Notes: a model not told the origin generated them from the letters alone. A stretch of DNA of 35,221 nucleotides from Chloroflexota bacterium (GCA_027618515.1 JAQCEV010000022.1:1-35221); one strand, 5' to 3'; positions 9,187-18,305 are shown, numbered from the stretch's first letter. Numbers and translations: made by a program.

Positions 9187-10367
9187 ACGCTGGTCCCTTC
9201 TGCCGCCGGAGTAACCACGGGAGCATCTTCGACGGCGGGTGCTGGTCGGGGCTTGGCCTGAACGACGATGGCGTTCGCCGCGTAGCGCGCGGCAAGTTCC
9301 AACGCAGGATTGCGTTGCTTGCGCGACTGCACGATGACCGGCACGACGAGGATGACCAGCGAGAGGATGGTCAACACCCACCAAGGCCACTCGAACTTGA
9401 GTTGGAACGCGGCCGCGAGGAACAGTACGAACGAAAGCGGGATGAGCCATTTCCATGCCATCGCCATAAGTTGGTCGATGCGCATGCGTGGGTACGTGCC
9501 GCGTATCCAGAAGATGATGAGAACGATGAAGTAGGCCTTGCCCATCAGGAGCGCCACGGAAGCGACCTGGGGCAGGTCCGCGCCGAACGGCCAGCGCCAG
9601 CCGCCCAGGAAGAGCAGCGCGCCCAATATGCCGATGACGAACGTGTTGACGTACTCAGCGAGGAAGAAGATCGCCCAGTGCGCGCCGCTGTACTCGACGA
9701 ACGGACCACCGACGACCTCAGATTCAGCGAAGTAGATGTCGAAAGGCGTACGCCCAACCTCAGCCAAGCCCGCGATCAGGAAGATCACGAACGCCAGGGG
9801 GACAACCGCGATGAACGGTATGGTCGCTTGCGCGTCAACGACTTTCACGAAGTCCAGCGAGTCCGAAAGCATCCCGATAATCAGGATCATCGTGATGATC
9901 GGTATCTCGTAGCTCACCAACTGCGCAGCGGCGCGGAAGCCACCAAGGATGGCGTACTTGGAGTTGGAGCTCCAGCCCGCGAGCACCAGGCCCACGATGC
10001 TGAGCACCGATATCGCAACAAAGAAAAACAGGCCCATATCCATGTTGCGCACAACCACGTCGCGCGCCAGTGGGAACGTAAGCCACACGACAAACGCGGG
10101 CACGAACACAAGGATCGGCGCGGCGTAGAACAGCAAGCGTTGCGAACTACCGGGGGCCACGTCCTCTTTGGACATCAGCTTGATGGCATCTGCGATGGGC
10201 TGTAGCAGGCCGAGCGGGCCCACGCGATTCGGTCCTGGCCTGCCTTGGAGGCGACCGAGGAACCGGCGTTCAAGCCAGACCAGCGAAACAGCAGCTAGCG
10301 CTGCGACGTTGAACAGCGCGAACAGTTGGACGCTAAGTGTGATCGTGTCAGAGAGGGTGACGTTCAA
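9183..10367 (-). CDS. nuoH: NADH-quinone oxidoreductase subunit H
   Basis: Membrane subunit forming much of the quinone chamber at the junction of the two arms. Diagnostic stretches are RLQGRPGPNRVGPLGLLQP with DAIKLMSKED just after it, and the acidic loop ending FAESEVVGGPFVEYSG. At 394 residues it is longer than many homologues because of a C-terminal soluble tail rich in Pro, Ala and Val (about residues 370-394). Its ATG overlaps the end of nuoD by four bases (10364-10367) and its TGA overlaps the nuoI start. Confidence 0.97.
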   Translation of the reverse strand: MNVTLSDTITLSVQLFALFNVAALAAVSLVWLERRFLGRLQGRPGPNRVGPLGLLQPIADAIKLMSKEDVAPGSSQRLLFYAAPILVFVPAFVVWLTFPLARDVVVRNMDMGLFFFVAISVLSIVGLVLAGWSSNSKYAILGGFRAAAQLVSYEIPIITMILIIGMLSDSLDFVKVVDAQATIPFIAVVPLAFVIFLIAGLAEVGRTPFDIYFAESEVVGGPFVEYSGAHWAIFFLAEYVNTFVIGILGALLFLGGWRWPFGADLPQVASVALLMGKAYFIVLIIFWIRGTYPRMRIDQLMAMAWKWLIPLSFVLFLAAAFQLKFEWPWWVLTILSLVILVVPVIVQSRKQRNPALELAARYAANAIVVQAKPRPAPAVEDAPVVTPAAEGTSV

Positions 10368-11476
10368 CGATCCACCTCACCCAACACGATGTCCAGCGAG
10401 CCGAGAATGGCCACGGCATCCGCGATGTAGGAACCCCTAGTCATCGTGGCCAAGCCAACGAGGTTGCAGAAGGACGGCGGTCGGATCTTCACGCGGTACG
10501 GCTTGTCCGTACCGTCGCTGACCAGGTACACGCCCAGGTCGCCCCGGGGGTTCTCTGAGTGCGAAAACACTTCGCCCGCCGGAGGACGAGCGATACGTCG
10601 TCCGGCGGCCATGATCGGCCCTTCAGGGAACTGATCTAAGCACTGCTCGATCATGCTCAAGGATTCATAGCACTCGAGCATGCGCAGGTAGTAGCGGTCC
10701 CAGCAGTCACCGTTCTCACCCACCGGCACCTTGTAGTTGAGGTACGGGTAAATCTCGTAGGGGTCGTCTTTACGCACGTCGTAGGCAACGCCACTGCCGC
10801 GAAGCGATGGCCCGGTCAAGCCACACGAGATGGCGGTCGGGCCGTCAATTACGCCCACACCACGGGTGCGACCGAGGAATACTTCGTTGGTGCTCAAGAG
10901 CTTGTCGCACTCCTCAACACCCTTACGAACCTCGCCGATAAGCTGACGCACCCACGGAACGAAATCGTCCGGGACGTCCGCCTTCACGCCGCCGATGCGC
11001 ATGTAGTTGTGCATCATGCGAGCGCCAGTGACGTGCTCGAACAGGTTCTGGATACGCTCACGCTCACGGAAGCCGTACATGACCGGCGTCATCGCGCCAA
11101 GGTCGATGGCGTAGGTACCGATGAACAGCAGGTGGCTCGCGACGCGGTTGAGCTCAGCGAGGATGACCCGGATGTACTGGGCTCGCTCAGGAGCCTCGAC
11201 TTCCATGATCTGCTCGCCGGCACGCACGAACGCGAGTTCGTTGTTGAGGTTGGCGATGTAGTCCACGCGGTCAAAAAGCGTGATCACCTGACCATAGGTC
11301 TCAACCTCTGCGAGCCGCTCAGTGCCACGGTGCAGGTAGCCGATGTGCGGGATGACATCGATGACTTTTTCGCCATCAACCTTCAGCACCATGCGGAACA
11401 CACCGTGGGTCGCAGGGTGCTGCGGCCCCATGTTCAACATCATGTCGACGGTTTCGAATTGTGATTCGGTGGTCAT
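10364..11476 (-). CDS. nuoD: NADH-quinone oxidoreductase subunit D (49-kDa)
   Basis: Quinone-site subunit, related to the large subunit of NiFe hydrogenases but without the metal ligands. MNMGPQHPATHGVFRMVLKVDGE and HIGYLHRGTERLAE mark the N-terminus, followed by YIANLNNELAF, and the C-terminus ends in AILGSLDIVLGEVDR. I place the start at ATG 11476 (370 residues), five bases after the nuoC stop with GGTAGG just upstream. A GTG at 11488 that overlaps nuoC would add four residues and cannot be excluded. NuoC and NuoD are separate here, not fused as in E. coli. Confidence 0.96.
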   Translation of the reverse strand: MTTESQFETVDMMLNMGPQHPATHGVFRMVLKVDGEKVIDVIPHIGYLHRGTERLAEVETYGQVITLFDRVDYIANLNNELAFVRAGEQIMEVEAPERAQYIRVILAELNRVASHLLFIGTYAIDLGAMTPVMYGFRERERIQNLFEHVTGARMMHNYMRIGGVKADVPDDFVPWVRQLIGEVRKGVEECDKLLSTNEVFLGRTRGVGVIDGPTAISCGLTGPSLRGSGVAYDVRKDDPYEIYPYLNYKVPVGENGDCWDRYYLRMLECYESLSMIEQCLDQFPEGPIMAAGRRIARPPAGEVFSHSENPRGDLGVYLVSDGTDKPYRVKIRPPSFCNLVGLATMTRGSYIADAVAILGSLDIVLGEVDR

Positions 11477-11481
11477 AGGGC

Positions 11482-12051
11482 CTACCACTCTTCGTAGTCG
11501 TTGAGGGGATAGCTCTTCAAGCCAGGGTGGCCTTCAAAGCCTTCGTACAGGAGCAACGGCGACATGTCGGAGTTGCCTGGGAAGTCGACACCGAACAGAT
11601 CGTGGGTCTCGCGTTCATACCAAGTAGCGGCTTCCCAGAGATCTGTCAGTGAGTCGATCGCTGGCGATTCTGCGGGCAGGTCTGCCTTGAGGATCACCTT
11701 GCGATTGTTGGTTGTTGAGTAGAGCACGTAAATCATCTGGATGCGGTCGACCCAGTCCACCGCGAGCATGAGGTTGAGCATGTCCATGCCGATCTCGCCG
11801 TCGCGGCATTTCTTCGCAGCCGCGTGCAGCTCTTTGGCGTCCACGCGAACCCAAGGATTGTCCTCGCGACCTGCGGAATCTAAGACAAGCGTTCCCAGCG
11901 TGCTGGCCAACTGCGCCGCTGTCTGCTCACCACGCTCGTTGAGCACCTCTTCGGCGATAACGATGGGCGGGCCATGGCGCGCGGGCTTCTCTGCCGGTGC
12001 GGCGGCCTCTTTGGGCGCCTCTGCGGCTGCTTTCGGGTCCTGTTCGGTCAT
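11482..12051 (-). CDS. nuoC: NADH-quinone oxidoreductase subunit C (30-kDa)
   Basis: Peripheral-arm scaffold subunit that packs on NuoD and NuoB. The family signature ([15 protein letters not shown]) is at about residues 145-160, and the C-terminus carries the typical [11 protein letters not shown]. The first 25 residues are an Ala/Glu/Pro/Lys low-complexity leader that precedes the folded part. Length is 189 residues. The ATG overlaps the nuoB stop by four bases (12048-12051). Confidence 0.96.
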   Translation of the reverse strand: MTEQDPKAAAEAPKEAAAPAEKPARHGPPIVIAEEVLNERGEQTAAQLASTLGTLVLDSAGREDNPWVRVDAKELHAAAKKCRDGEIGMDMLNLMLAVDWVDRIQMIYVLYSTTNNRKVILKADLPAESPAIDSLTDLWEAATWYERETHDLFGVDFPGNSDMSPLLLYEGFEGHPGLKSYPLNDYEEW

Positions 12052-12770
12052 CCGGCCGTTTCCTCAGCAGGGACTTCAGCAGGAACGGCATCGATGACAG
12101 GGGCGGCATCGGCAACAGCCACCGGGGCAATCCTTTGCTCACCTGACAAATCGTCGATCTGCCCGTTCTTGGCGTCGCTCTTGATCTTCGACTGAAGCTT
12201 CATGAAAGCGTCCATCAGCGCCTCGGGGCGAGGGGGACAGCCGGGGACGTAGATGTCCACGGGGATGATGTGATCCACGCCCATGACTACGCTGTAGGAC
12301 TTGTAGTACGGGCCGCCACTCGTGGCGCATGTACCCATCGCGATCACCCACTTGGGGTCGGGCATCTGCTCGTAGAGGAGCCGGATGGGATCCGCCATCT
12401 TCTTCACAACGGTACCCGCGATGATCATGACATCCGCCTGCCGAGGCGAAGGCCAGGTCACGATACCGAAGCGGTCGAAATCATGGTGCGCCATGTGGGT
12501 CGAGATCATCTCGATCGCGCAACAGGCCAGGCCGAACGTGAGCGTCCAGAGCGAATTGCTGCGGCCCATGGCGATCAAGTCGTCAAGCTTGCCGGTAATG
12601 ACGCCAGGAACCGCGCTAGGTATGCGATTAGGCGCAGGGTGGTTGCCCTTGCCTAGCGATACGTCGCCGCCTTCGTCCGTGTGGAAGAAGTGCCCGCCCT
12701 TTTCGCGATCCCATTTCTGGGGAACGAATCGGGGCGAACTCTGGGAATCGTTGTTGCCTTCTACCGCCAC
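12048..12770 (-). CDS. nuoB: NADH-quinone oxidoreductase subunit B (cluster N2)
   Basis: Carries the terminal [4Fe-4S] cluster N2 that reduces quinone. The four ligands are visible: the tandem Cys83-Cys84 in LACCAIEMI, Cys148 in MGTCATSGG and Cys178 in [10 protein letters not shown]. The protein is 240 residues, longer than a minimal NuoB. There is an N-terminal segment of about 45 residues rich in Gly/Asp/His, and a C-terminal Ala/Val/Pro/Glu tail (about 212-240). It overlaps the end of nuoA by ten bases. Confidence 0.97.
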   Translation of the reverse strand: MAVEGNNDSQSSPRFVPQKWDREKGGHFFHTDEGGDVSLGKGNHPAPNRIPSAVPGVITGKLDDLIAMGRSNSLWTLTFGLACCAIEMISTHMAHHDFDRFGIVTWPSPRQADVMIIAGTVVKKMADPIRLLYEQMPDPKWVIAMGTCATSGGPYYKSYSVVMGVDHIIPVDIYVPGCPPRPEALMDAFMKLQSKIKSDAKNGQIDDLSGEQRIAPVAVADAAPVIDAVPAEVPAEETAG

Positions 12771-13132
12771 TCGAGTACCCCTTTACGCCACGCATACGCC
12801 ACGCCGAAGAGCAGGATTCCGATGAACATGATCATCGCGTAGAACACGTATGCCGCTGTGTCTAGGAACACCAATGCCCACGGGAACAAGAACACGGCTT
12901 CCACGTCAAAGATCAGAAAGAGGATAGCGAAGATGTAGTAGCGAACGGTGAACTGCGTCCACGCAAGAGGGGTCGGCTTGATGCCCGATTCATAGGCGAT
13001 AGCTTTCGCCTCTGACGGACGCCGTGGCGCCAGCAGGAACGAACCCAGCAGCATCGCGCCCATGCCAGCAACCCCGACGGCAGCGGCAATGACGACGGCC
13101 GCCCAGTTGACGGCATATCCCTCTACAGGCAT
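12761..13132 (-). CDS. nuoA: NADH-quinone oxidoreductase subunit A
   Basis: Three-helix membrane subunit at the arm junction of complex I (123 residues). AYESGIKP and [12 protein letters not shown], the conserved loop and TM2 acidic motifs, are intact. It is the first gene of the nuo run and follows a 136-base gap after trpB that contains promoter candidates. The nuoE, nuoF and nuoG genes, which would form the NADH-oxidising module, do not occur in the operon or elsewhere in the window. Confidence 0.97.
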   Translation of the reverse strand: MPVEGYAVNWAAVVIAAAVGVAGMGAMLLGSFLLAPRRPSEAKAIAYESGIKPTPLAWTQFTVRYYIFAILFLIFDVEAVFLFPWALVFLDTAAYVFYAMIMFIGILLFGVAYAWRKGVLEWR

Positions 13133-13188
13133 CTAACCCCTCGAAAACTTGGCTTCGGAACGCCGCGTGGCACGCTCCGCAGCAGGAA

Positions 13189-13207
13189 CCGGCGAGCGAT
13201 TCGCCGG
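13189..13207. other. Hairpin between trpB and nuoA
   Basis: CCGGCGA and TCGCCGG form a perfect 7-bp stem with a 5-base loop. On the minus strand it lies after trpB and before nuoA, and no T-run follows. It may be a weak terminator for the trp transcript or a structure in the nuo leader. Confidence 0.4.
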
Positions 13208-13232
13208 GGTGATTATTTCAGAATCCACGCCT

Positions 13233-13261
13233 ATCTTCCAGTGCCCAGGACGGGGTGTCAA
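13233..13261 (-). promoter_or_regulatory. Candidate nuo operon promoter
   Basis: On the minus strand a perfect TTGACA (13256-13261) is followed after 17 bases by GAAGAT (13233-13238), a weak -10. A second possible -10, AATAAT, is at 13212-13217 with a poorer -35. The TTGACA begins eight bases after the trpB stop codon, which suits a promoter that separates nuo from trp. Confidence 0.45.
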
Positions 13262-13268
13262 CGCTAAG

Positions 13269-14471
13269 TTACGACGACTCCAAGTCCATCACCGTCCCCA
13301 TGTCCTTGTCGCCACGCCCGCTGAGGCAAACCACGATGGTTTCCTCGGGCGTCAGGCTGGGGGCGAGCGTGTTCACGGTGTAGGCGATCGCGTGGGACGA
13401 TTCAAGCGCAGGGATGATGCCCTCGAGCAGGCTGGTCATCTTGAACGCGGCCACCGCGTCGTCGTCGGTGACGTTGACGTACTGGGCCCGCTCGGTCTCT
13501 CGGAGCCAGGCGTGTTCTGGGCCTACGCCAGGGTAATCGAGCCCAGCGGAGATGCTGTGCGTCTCGATGATCTGCCCGTCCTCGTCCTGGTTGATGTAGG
13601 ACATCGTGCCGTGCAGGACGCCAGGGCGACCGCCGCCAACGCTGGCAGCATGGCGACCAGTCTCCACACCCTCGCCGCCCGCCTCAACGCCTATAAGGCG
13701 CACGCTGGCATCGTTGATGAATGGGTAGAACATGCCGATGGAATTGGAACCACCACCGACACATGCGACCGCGTAATCGGGGAGCCGACCCGTTGCTTCC
13801 AGCATCTGCACCTTGGATTCCGAACCGATCACGGTCTGGAAATCACGAACCATCATGGGGTACGGGTGAGGGCCAACGGCGCTACCGATGATGTAGTGCG
13901 TGCCCTCAACGTTCGTTACCCAATCGCGGATCGTCTCGCTGACGGCCTCCTTGAGCGTGCGTGAGCCTGCGGTAACGCCGCGAACCTCAGCACCGAGCAT
14001 GCGCATTCGGAACACGTTGGGCTCCTGGCGCCGCATGTCCTCGGTGCCCATGTAGACGATGCACTCCATGCCCAGCATGGCGCAAACGGTTGCCACGGCC
14101 ACACCGTGCTGGCCCGCGCCCGTCTCAGCGACGATCCGCTGCTTGCCCATACGTTTGGCGACGAGCACTTGGCCCATGGCGTTGTTGATCTTGTGCGCGC
14201 CGGTGTGCGCTAGGTCCTCACGCTTGAGGTAGATCTGCGCGCCGCCCCCCTTTTCGGTGAGCCGCTTGGCGAAGTACAGAGGCGTGGGGCGTCCCACGTA
14301 GTCCTTGAGCAGCTTCGCGAGCTCCGCCTGGAACTCCGGGTCGGCTTTGGCGATCTCGTACTCTCTGATGAGCTCCTGGAGCGCCACCATCAGTGTCTCT
14401 GGGACGAACTGCCCACCATAGGGGCCGAAACGCCCATGGGCGTCGGGAAGGCCTGTGTCCATACTGGTCAT
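13269..14471 (-). CDS. trpB: Tryptophan synthase beta chain
   Basis: PLP enzyme joining indole and serine to make tryptophan. The 400-residue protein starts in the normal way ([14 protein letters not shown]). The PLP lysine is Lys94 in [10 protein letters not shown], and the phosphate-binding glycine loop is [12 protein letters not shown]. This is the TrpB1 type, which normally pairs with TrpA, yet no trpA follows. The next gene downstream is nuoA. The start at 14471 overlaps the trpF stop by one base (TAATG) with GGAAGG seven bases upstream; ATG 14462 is a less likely alternative. It is the last gene of the trp operon. Confidence 0.97.
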   Translation of the reverse strand: MTSMDTGLPDAHGRFGPYGGQFVPETLMVALQELIREYEIAKADPEFQAELAKLLKDYVGRPTPLYFAKRLTEKGGGAQIYLKREDLAHTGAHKINNAMGQVLVAKRMGKQRIVAETGAGQHGVAVATVCAMLGMECIVYMGTEDMRRQEPNVFRMRMLGAEVRGVTAGSRTLKEAVSETIRDWVTNVEGTHYIIGSAVGPHPYPMMVRDFQTVIGSESKVQMLEATGRLPDYAVACVGGGSNSIGMFYPFINDASVRLIGVEAGGEGVETGRHAASVGGGRPGVLHGTMSYINQDEDGQIIETHSISAGLDYPGVGPEHAWLRETERAQYVNVTDDDAVAAFKMTSLLEGIIPALESSHAIAYTVNTLAPSLTPEETIVVCLSGRGDKDMGTVMDLESS

Positions 14472-15271
14472 TACTTGCCCTTCCGATTGAGGAAATTGAG
14501 GCCGGGGATCCTTAGGGCCGTAAGCTTGCCAACGAAGCCGGAAACCCTGCTAGCGAGCGGTACCCCTGTGATTCTGGAAATCGACAAGCTGTTCAGCAAT
14601 CCTGTTTTGGGCGCGCGATCAACGGCACGGATCGCCTCGACGAAAGCTGTGATCTTGTCGAGATCCTTTTCGCCGTTACTCTCCACGCCGCTAGAGGTGT
14701 CAACGCCCCAGGGCTTCACGTGAGCAACCGCGTCACCGACGTTATCCGGCGTTAGGCCACCCGCGAGGCTGAAATCGAGTCCGCGTGCGAGTTCAGCCGC
14801 GATCGCCCAGTCGAACGTTTGTCCGGTGCCGCCGTACTCGCCAGCAACCTTGGTGTCGATGACTATCTTGTGGCCTGCAAGCTGGTGGCGATGCTGCAGC
14901 ACCATGATGCGTGGCATCTGCGCGGAGATCGGGATCGACGGGTCGATCCCGATGACCTTGTAAACCTGCACTCCGAGCTTTTTCGCGTAGCCAACGTCCT
15001 CCGCTCCACAGAGCTGGACGGAATCTAGGCCGAGCTTCTCGATGTGCTCTTTAACGTCCTCCACGGGCTGGTCGGCGAAGAGACCCACGATCTCGGGATG
15101 CGCACCGCCGTAATGCTCGCGGATCTCAGCGAGAAGCGTGCTGGCCTTGGTCATGTTCAGGCGACGCCGGGCGGACGGCACGAACACGAGCCCGATGGCG
15201 TCGGCGCCAGCGTCCACAGCCGCGATTGCAGCCTCGGCAGTTTGGAATCCACAGATCTTTACGTGTGTCAT
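14471..15271 (-). CDS. trpF: Phosphoribosylanthranilate isomerase with C-terminal extension
   Basis: Catalyses the Amadori rearrangement of phosphoribosylanthranilate to CdRP. The barrel shows the general base Cys7 in HVKICGF, the general acid Asp139 in IVIDTKV and the phosphate-binding segments AGGLTPDNV and DTSSGVES (191-198). The family usually ends near residue 205-220. Here a further 45 residues or so (about 221-266) follow, rich in Ser, Leu, Gly and basic residues and ending FLNRKGK. I recognise no domain in this tail. It starts 19 bases after trpC and overlaps trpB by one base. Confidence 0.94.
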   Translation of the reverse strand: MTHVKICGFQTAEAAIAAVDAGADAIGLVFVPSARRRLNMTKASTLLAEIREHYGGAHPEIVGLFADQPVEDVKEHIEKLGLDSVQLCGAEDVGYAKKLGVQVYKVIGIDPSIPISAQMPRIMVLQHRHQLAGHKIVIDTKVAGEYGGTGQTFDWAIAAELARGLDFSLAGGLTPDNVGDAVAHVKPWGVDTSSGVESNGEKDLDKITAFVEAIRAVDRAPKTGLLNSLSISRITGVPLASRVSGFVGKLTALRIPGLNFLNRKGK

Positions 15272-15290
15272 TTATCTCGCATGGCGGCAG

Positions 15291-16088
15291 CTAGACCGAC
15301 GCCAATTCCCTAACCTTCGCTCCCGGGTCGGCAGCCGTCATCACGGCCTCGCCTACCAGGATAGCGTTGACTCCGGCTTGCTTCAGCGGCAGCACATCAG
15401 CAGCGCTCGACATGCCGCTCTCCGCCACGATGAGTCGCCCAGCGGGTATCAACGGTCGCAGCTTGAGCGACAGCGACGTGTCCACCTTGAACGTCTTGAG
15501 ATCGCGATGGTTGATCCCGATGATCTCCGCCCCGCAACGAAGCGCCGTCTCCAGTTCTTCCTCGCTATGCACTTCTACCAACGCTTGCAGCCAGATGCTT
15601 TGGGCGACGGCCAGCATCTCACGTAGCTCGGACTCTTCCAGCGCTGCCACTATCAGCAGTGCGGCGTCCGCACCGTTCGCCCGCGCCTCGTAGAGGTGGT
15701 ACGGGTCGAACAGGAAATCTTTACGGAGAACCGGCACTCCCAGCGGGCCCACTGCGGCCTTCACCGCACGCAGATGCTCCAGACTTCCCTGGAAATAGTC
15801 CGCCTCCGTCAGCACTGAAATGGCTGCCGCGCCATTCTCTGCATAGGTCGTTGCCATGGCCACCGGGTCATAGTTAGGAGCAAGCAGGCCTTTGGACGGC
15901 GATGCTTTCTTGCACTCTGCGATGAGGCGAACCTTGTCACCCCACAGCGCTCCGGACAGGTTCAGCGGAAACGGGGCCGTCTTCACCTGTTGTTCTATCT
16001 CGGCCTGGGGAAGCGCTGCTTTGTGGCGCGCAAGTTCGACCCGCTTCGCCTCAATGATCTCGTCCAGTATGGTGCCCGTGCTGCTCAT
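15291..16088 (-). CDS. trpC: Indole-3-glycerol phosphate synthase
   Basis: Closes the indole ring by converting CdRP to indole-glycerol phosphate. The 265-residue TIM barrel has the catalytic region RLIAECKKASPSKG (Glu58, Lys60) and the second lysine Lys123 in VLRKDFLFDPY. GINHRDLKTF and VAESGM mark the phosphate-binding end. A Cys at position 59 replaces the more usual Ile/Val between Glu and Lys. It starts two bases after the trpD stop, so it is coupled to trpD. Confidence 0.97.
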   Translation of the reverse strand: MSSTGTILDEIIEAKRVELARHKAALPQAEIEQQVKTAPFPLNLSGALWGDKVRLIAECKKASPSKGLLAPNYDPVAMATTYAENGAAAISVLTEADYFQGSLEHLRAVKAAVGPLGVPVLRKDFLFDPYHLYEARANGADAALLIVAALEESELREMLAVAQSIWLQALVEVHSEEELETALRCGAEIIGINHRDLKTFKVDTSLSLKLRPLIPAGRLIVAESGMSSAADVLPLKQAGVNAILVGEAVMTAADPGAKVRELASV

Positions 16089-16090
16089 CT

Positions 16091-17104
16091 CTACTCCAGC
16101 GTCTGGCTAAGCTTGGCCAGCGCCTGAAGCTTCTCCAGCGGTTCGCCGCTGTCGATGGTCTCGCGCGCCAAAGCCACGCCTGCCCTCAGGTCAGCGGCGC
16201 GCCCAACGACAACCATGGACGCAGCAGCGTTGAGCATCACGATGTCCTTGGCAGCGCTAGCGCCAGGACTGAGCGACTGGTGGAACAGCGCGGTGATCGC
16301 TGAAGAATCGGTTGCCTGGAGCTCACTGAGGTCGACACGCCCCAGCCCTGCGTCTTCGGGGCTCACCTCGAAGTGCCGAACGCGACCGCCCGTGACCTCG
16401 TAGACCTGCGTCGTGGTAGTCGTCGTCAGTTCATCGAGCCCATCGTCGCCGCGCACGACCCAGGAGTGCTTGGTACCCAGGCTCGCGAGCACGTTCGCCA
16501 TCAACTCGGCGTAGCCTTCGAAGCCAACGCCGAGTAGCTGGTAGCCAGCGCCTGCGGGGTTGGTTAGCGGGCCGAGGATGTTGAAGACAGTGCGCAACCC
16601 AAGCTCGCGACGGACGGGGCCGGCGAAACGCATGGCAGGGTGGAACGCAGGCGCAAACATGAAGCCTACGTTCAACTCGTCGATGCATTTGCGGACGGAA
16701 TCTGGCGACAACTCAAGCTTCACGCCGTTGGCCTCAAGGATGTCCGCGGCCCCTGACTTGCTCGACGCTGCACGATTGCCATGCTTGGCGACCGGGACAC
16801 CAGCAGCAGCGCTGACCAGCAGCGCAGCGGTGGAGATGTTGAACGTGTTGCTGCCATCGCCACCGGTGCCCACGACATCTAGCACTTCGCCATCGGTGTT
16901 CACGTGCAGCGACTTCTCACGCATGACCTTCGCCATGCCGGTGATCTCGTCAACGGTTTCGCCCTTCATACGCAGGGCCACGAGGAAACCCGCGATCTGC
17001 GCAGGCGTCGCCTCACCCGTCATGATCTCCTCGGCGACCGCCATGGAGTCCTCGACGCTAAGCGACGAGCCCGCCGTAAGTTTCTGTAATGCTTCCTGAA
17101 TCAT
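16091..17104 (-). CDS. trpD: Anthranilate phosphoribosyltransferase
   Basis: Transfers phosphoribose from PRPP to anthranilate. The 337-residue protein is of usual size. The PRPP loop DVVGTGGDG lies at 76-84, followed by NTFNIST and KHGNRAASSKSGAADILEA, all typical of TrpD. An unusual run of six threonines occurs at about residues 229-234. The ATG overlaps the stop of the upstream two-TM orphan gene (ATGA, 17101-17104), so translation of the two is tied together. Confidence 0.97.
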   Translation of the reverse strand: MIQEALQKLTAGSSLSVEDSMAVAEEIMTGEATPAQIAGFLVALRMKGETVDEITGMAKVMREKSLHVNTDGEVLDVVGTGGDGSNTFNISTAALLVSAAAGVPVAKHGNRAASSKSGAADILEANGVKLELSPDSVRKCIDELNVGFMFAPAFHPAMRFAGPVRRELGLRTVFNILGPLTNPAGAGYQLLGVGFEGYAELMANVLASLGTKHSWVVRGDDGLDELTTTTTTQVYEVTGGRVRHFEVSPEDAGLGRVDLSELQATDSSAITALFHQSLSPGASAAKDIVMLNAAASMVVVGRAADLRAGVALARETIDSGEPLEKLQALAKLSQTLE

Positions 17105-17679
17105 GCGCTCGCCTCACCTTGCCTGGTGCCTGCGACCAGGGCGTCGATCTCATCTGCGTTCACACCGATCGCCTCGTCCGACAACCAACCGAAGAGGACG
17201 TCGTCTTCAACCTTGCCAACGCCCTCCTGCACAGCGACGCGCAGCCCGCCCGTTGGGCCTGGCTGCCCCTCCATCGCGATCTCGACGACCGTGCGACGAC
17301 GATCCGGTGGGTTGCGTAGCTGCATGAGCCCGAAGCCACCCATGAGTACCTCAACAGTCAGCAGCCAGTCGAACACCCAGTAGCGCTGCTCACCCGAGAC
17401 CATCACCCAGAGCGTGAGAACCGTCATCACCACGCCACCGATCACCAGCCACTTGCCAATCATCCGCCGCATGGCATCAAGCACCACGTCGCGCTCGCCG
17501 CGGAGGCCCGCCTTGAAGTCGGCGCCAGCCATGCCGTCCAACGGCGGCTCGACCTGCTGCACCGCGAATCCTCGCGCCACGAGCAGAGCCTCCGCACGCG
17601 AGTAGAGAGCGGCTGGGTCATCAACGGCGTACGTGCGATCTACGACGATGGAGAGGTCGGAAACGATTGTCTGTTGCAT
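17101..17679 (-). CDS. Two-TM orphan protein inside the trp operon
   Basis: I do not recognise this 192-residue protein. A soluble N-terminal half (1-73) contains a strand-helix-strand pattern (SIVVDRTY, then SRAEALLVARGFAVQQVEPP) and may be a small alpha/beta domain. Two hydrophobic helices follow (about 77-95 and 100-121) with a short linker. The C-terminal soluble part (125-192) has strands (TVVEIAMEG, GLRVAVQEG) and an acidic helix. Both soluble parts should face the same side. It starts one base after trpG and overlaps trpD by four bases, so it is an integral, co-translated operon member and not an insertion. No tryptophan-pathway enzyme has this layout. Confidence 0.85.
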   Translation of the reverse strand: MQQTIVSDLSIVVDRTYAVDDPAALYSRAEALLVARGFAVQQVEPPLDGMAGADFKAGLRGERDVVLDAMRRMIGKWLVIGGVVMTVLTLWVMVSGEQRYWVFDWLLTVEVLMGGFGLMQLRNPPDRRRTVVEIAMEGQPGPTGGLRVAVQEGVGKVEDDVLFGWLSDEAIGVNADEIDALVAGTRQGEASA

Positions 17680-17680
17680 G

Positions 17681-18271
17681 CTAGACAGCCTCTTTCTGGG
17701 AGTGTGCCGGAACGTTCAGTAAATTCTGCAGAAGCTCGTGCCCCTGCTCGGTCATGATCGACTCTGGGTGGAACTGGATGCCTTCAACCGGGTGCGACGT
17801 GTGACGCACACCCATGATGATGCCGTTATCCGTGCGTGCCGTCACCTCCAACACGTCGGGGACTGTTTCCGGCAGGATGGTTAGCGAGTGATAGCGGATC
17901 CCCTGTAGGGGGTTCTTGAGGCCAGCGAAGACCCCCAGGCCATCGTGGTGGATCAAGCTGGTCTTGCCATGCATGATCTCGCCGGCCACATCCACGGTCG
18001 CGCCGTAAGCAACGCCGATGCATTGGTGCCCCAGGCATACGCCCAGCAGCGGAACGGACGCCCCGAAACGACGCACGACATCGGTGGAGATGCCAGCCTC
18101 GTTAGGTGTGCAGGGGCCTGGGGAGATGACGATACGCTCTGGCGCCCACGCTGCAATCTCATCGAGCGTTACCTTGTCGTTACGCACGACCTCAACCTCC
18201 TGGCCCAGCTCACAGAGGAACTGGTAGAGGTTGTAGGTGAAGCTGTCGTAATTGTCGATGAGCAATAACAT
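17681..18271 (-). CDS. trpG: Anthranilate synthase component II (glutamine amidotransferase)
   Basis: Supplies ammonia from glutamine to TrpE. The class I amidotransferase triad is complete: Cys79 in GVCLGHQ, His168 and Glu170 in FHPES. The oxyanion/PGP loop ISPGPCTPNEAG is present. Length is 196 residues, so it is stand-alone and not fused to TrpE or TrpD. In some bacteria this subunit also serves folate synthesis (PabA); the operon context favours tryptophan. It begins 34 bases after the trpE stop and ends one base before the two-TM orphan. Confidence 0.97.
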   Translation of the reverse strand: MLLLIDNYDSFTYNLYQFLCELGQEVEVVRNDKVTLDEIAAWAPERIVISPGPCTPNEAGISTDVVRRFGASVPLLGVCLGHQCIGVAYGATVDVAGEIMHGKTSLIHHDGLGVFAGLKNPLQGIRYHSLTILPETVPDVLEVTARTDNGIIMGVRHTSHPVEGIQFHPESIMTEQGHELLQNLLNVPAHSQKEAV

Positions 18272-18305
18272 CGGGGTCTCTCCGTGATTCTATTCCGCGT
18301 GGGTG

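Noticed and set aside
8569-9456. The long 295-codon reading of nuoI
   Set aside because: Its first 90 codons are nuoH read in another frame and rich in Arg. The conserved protein starts at 9186.
9315-10205. A 296-codon open frame on the plus strand
   Set aside because: It is antisense to nuoH, has a charged, low-complexity composition (His, Glu, Arg) typical of shadow frames, and lacks a ribosome-binding site.
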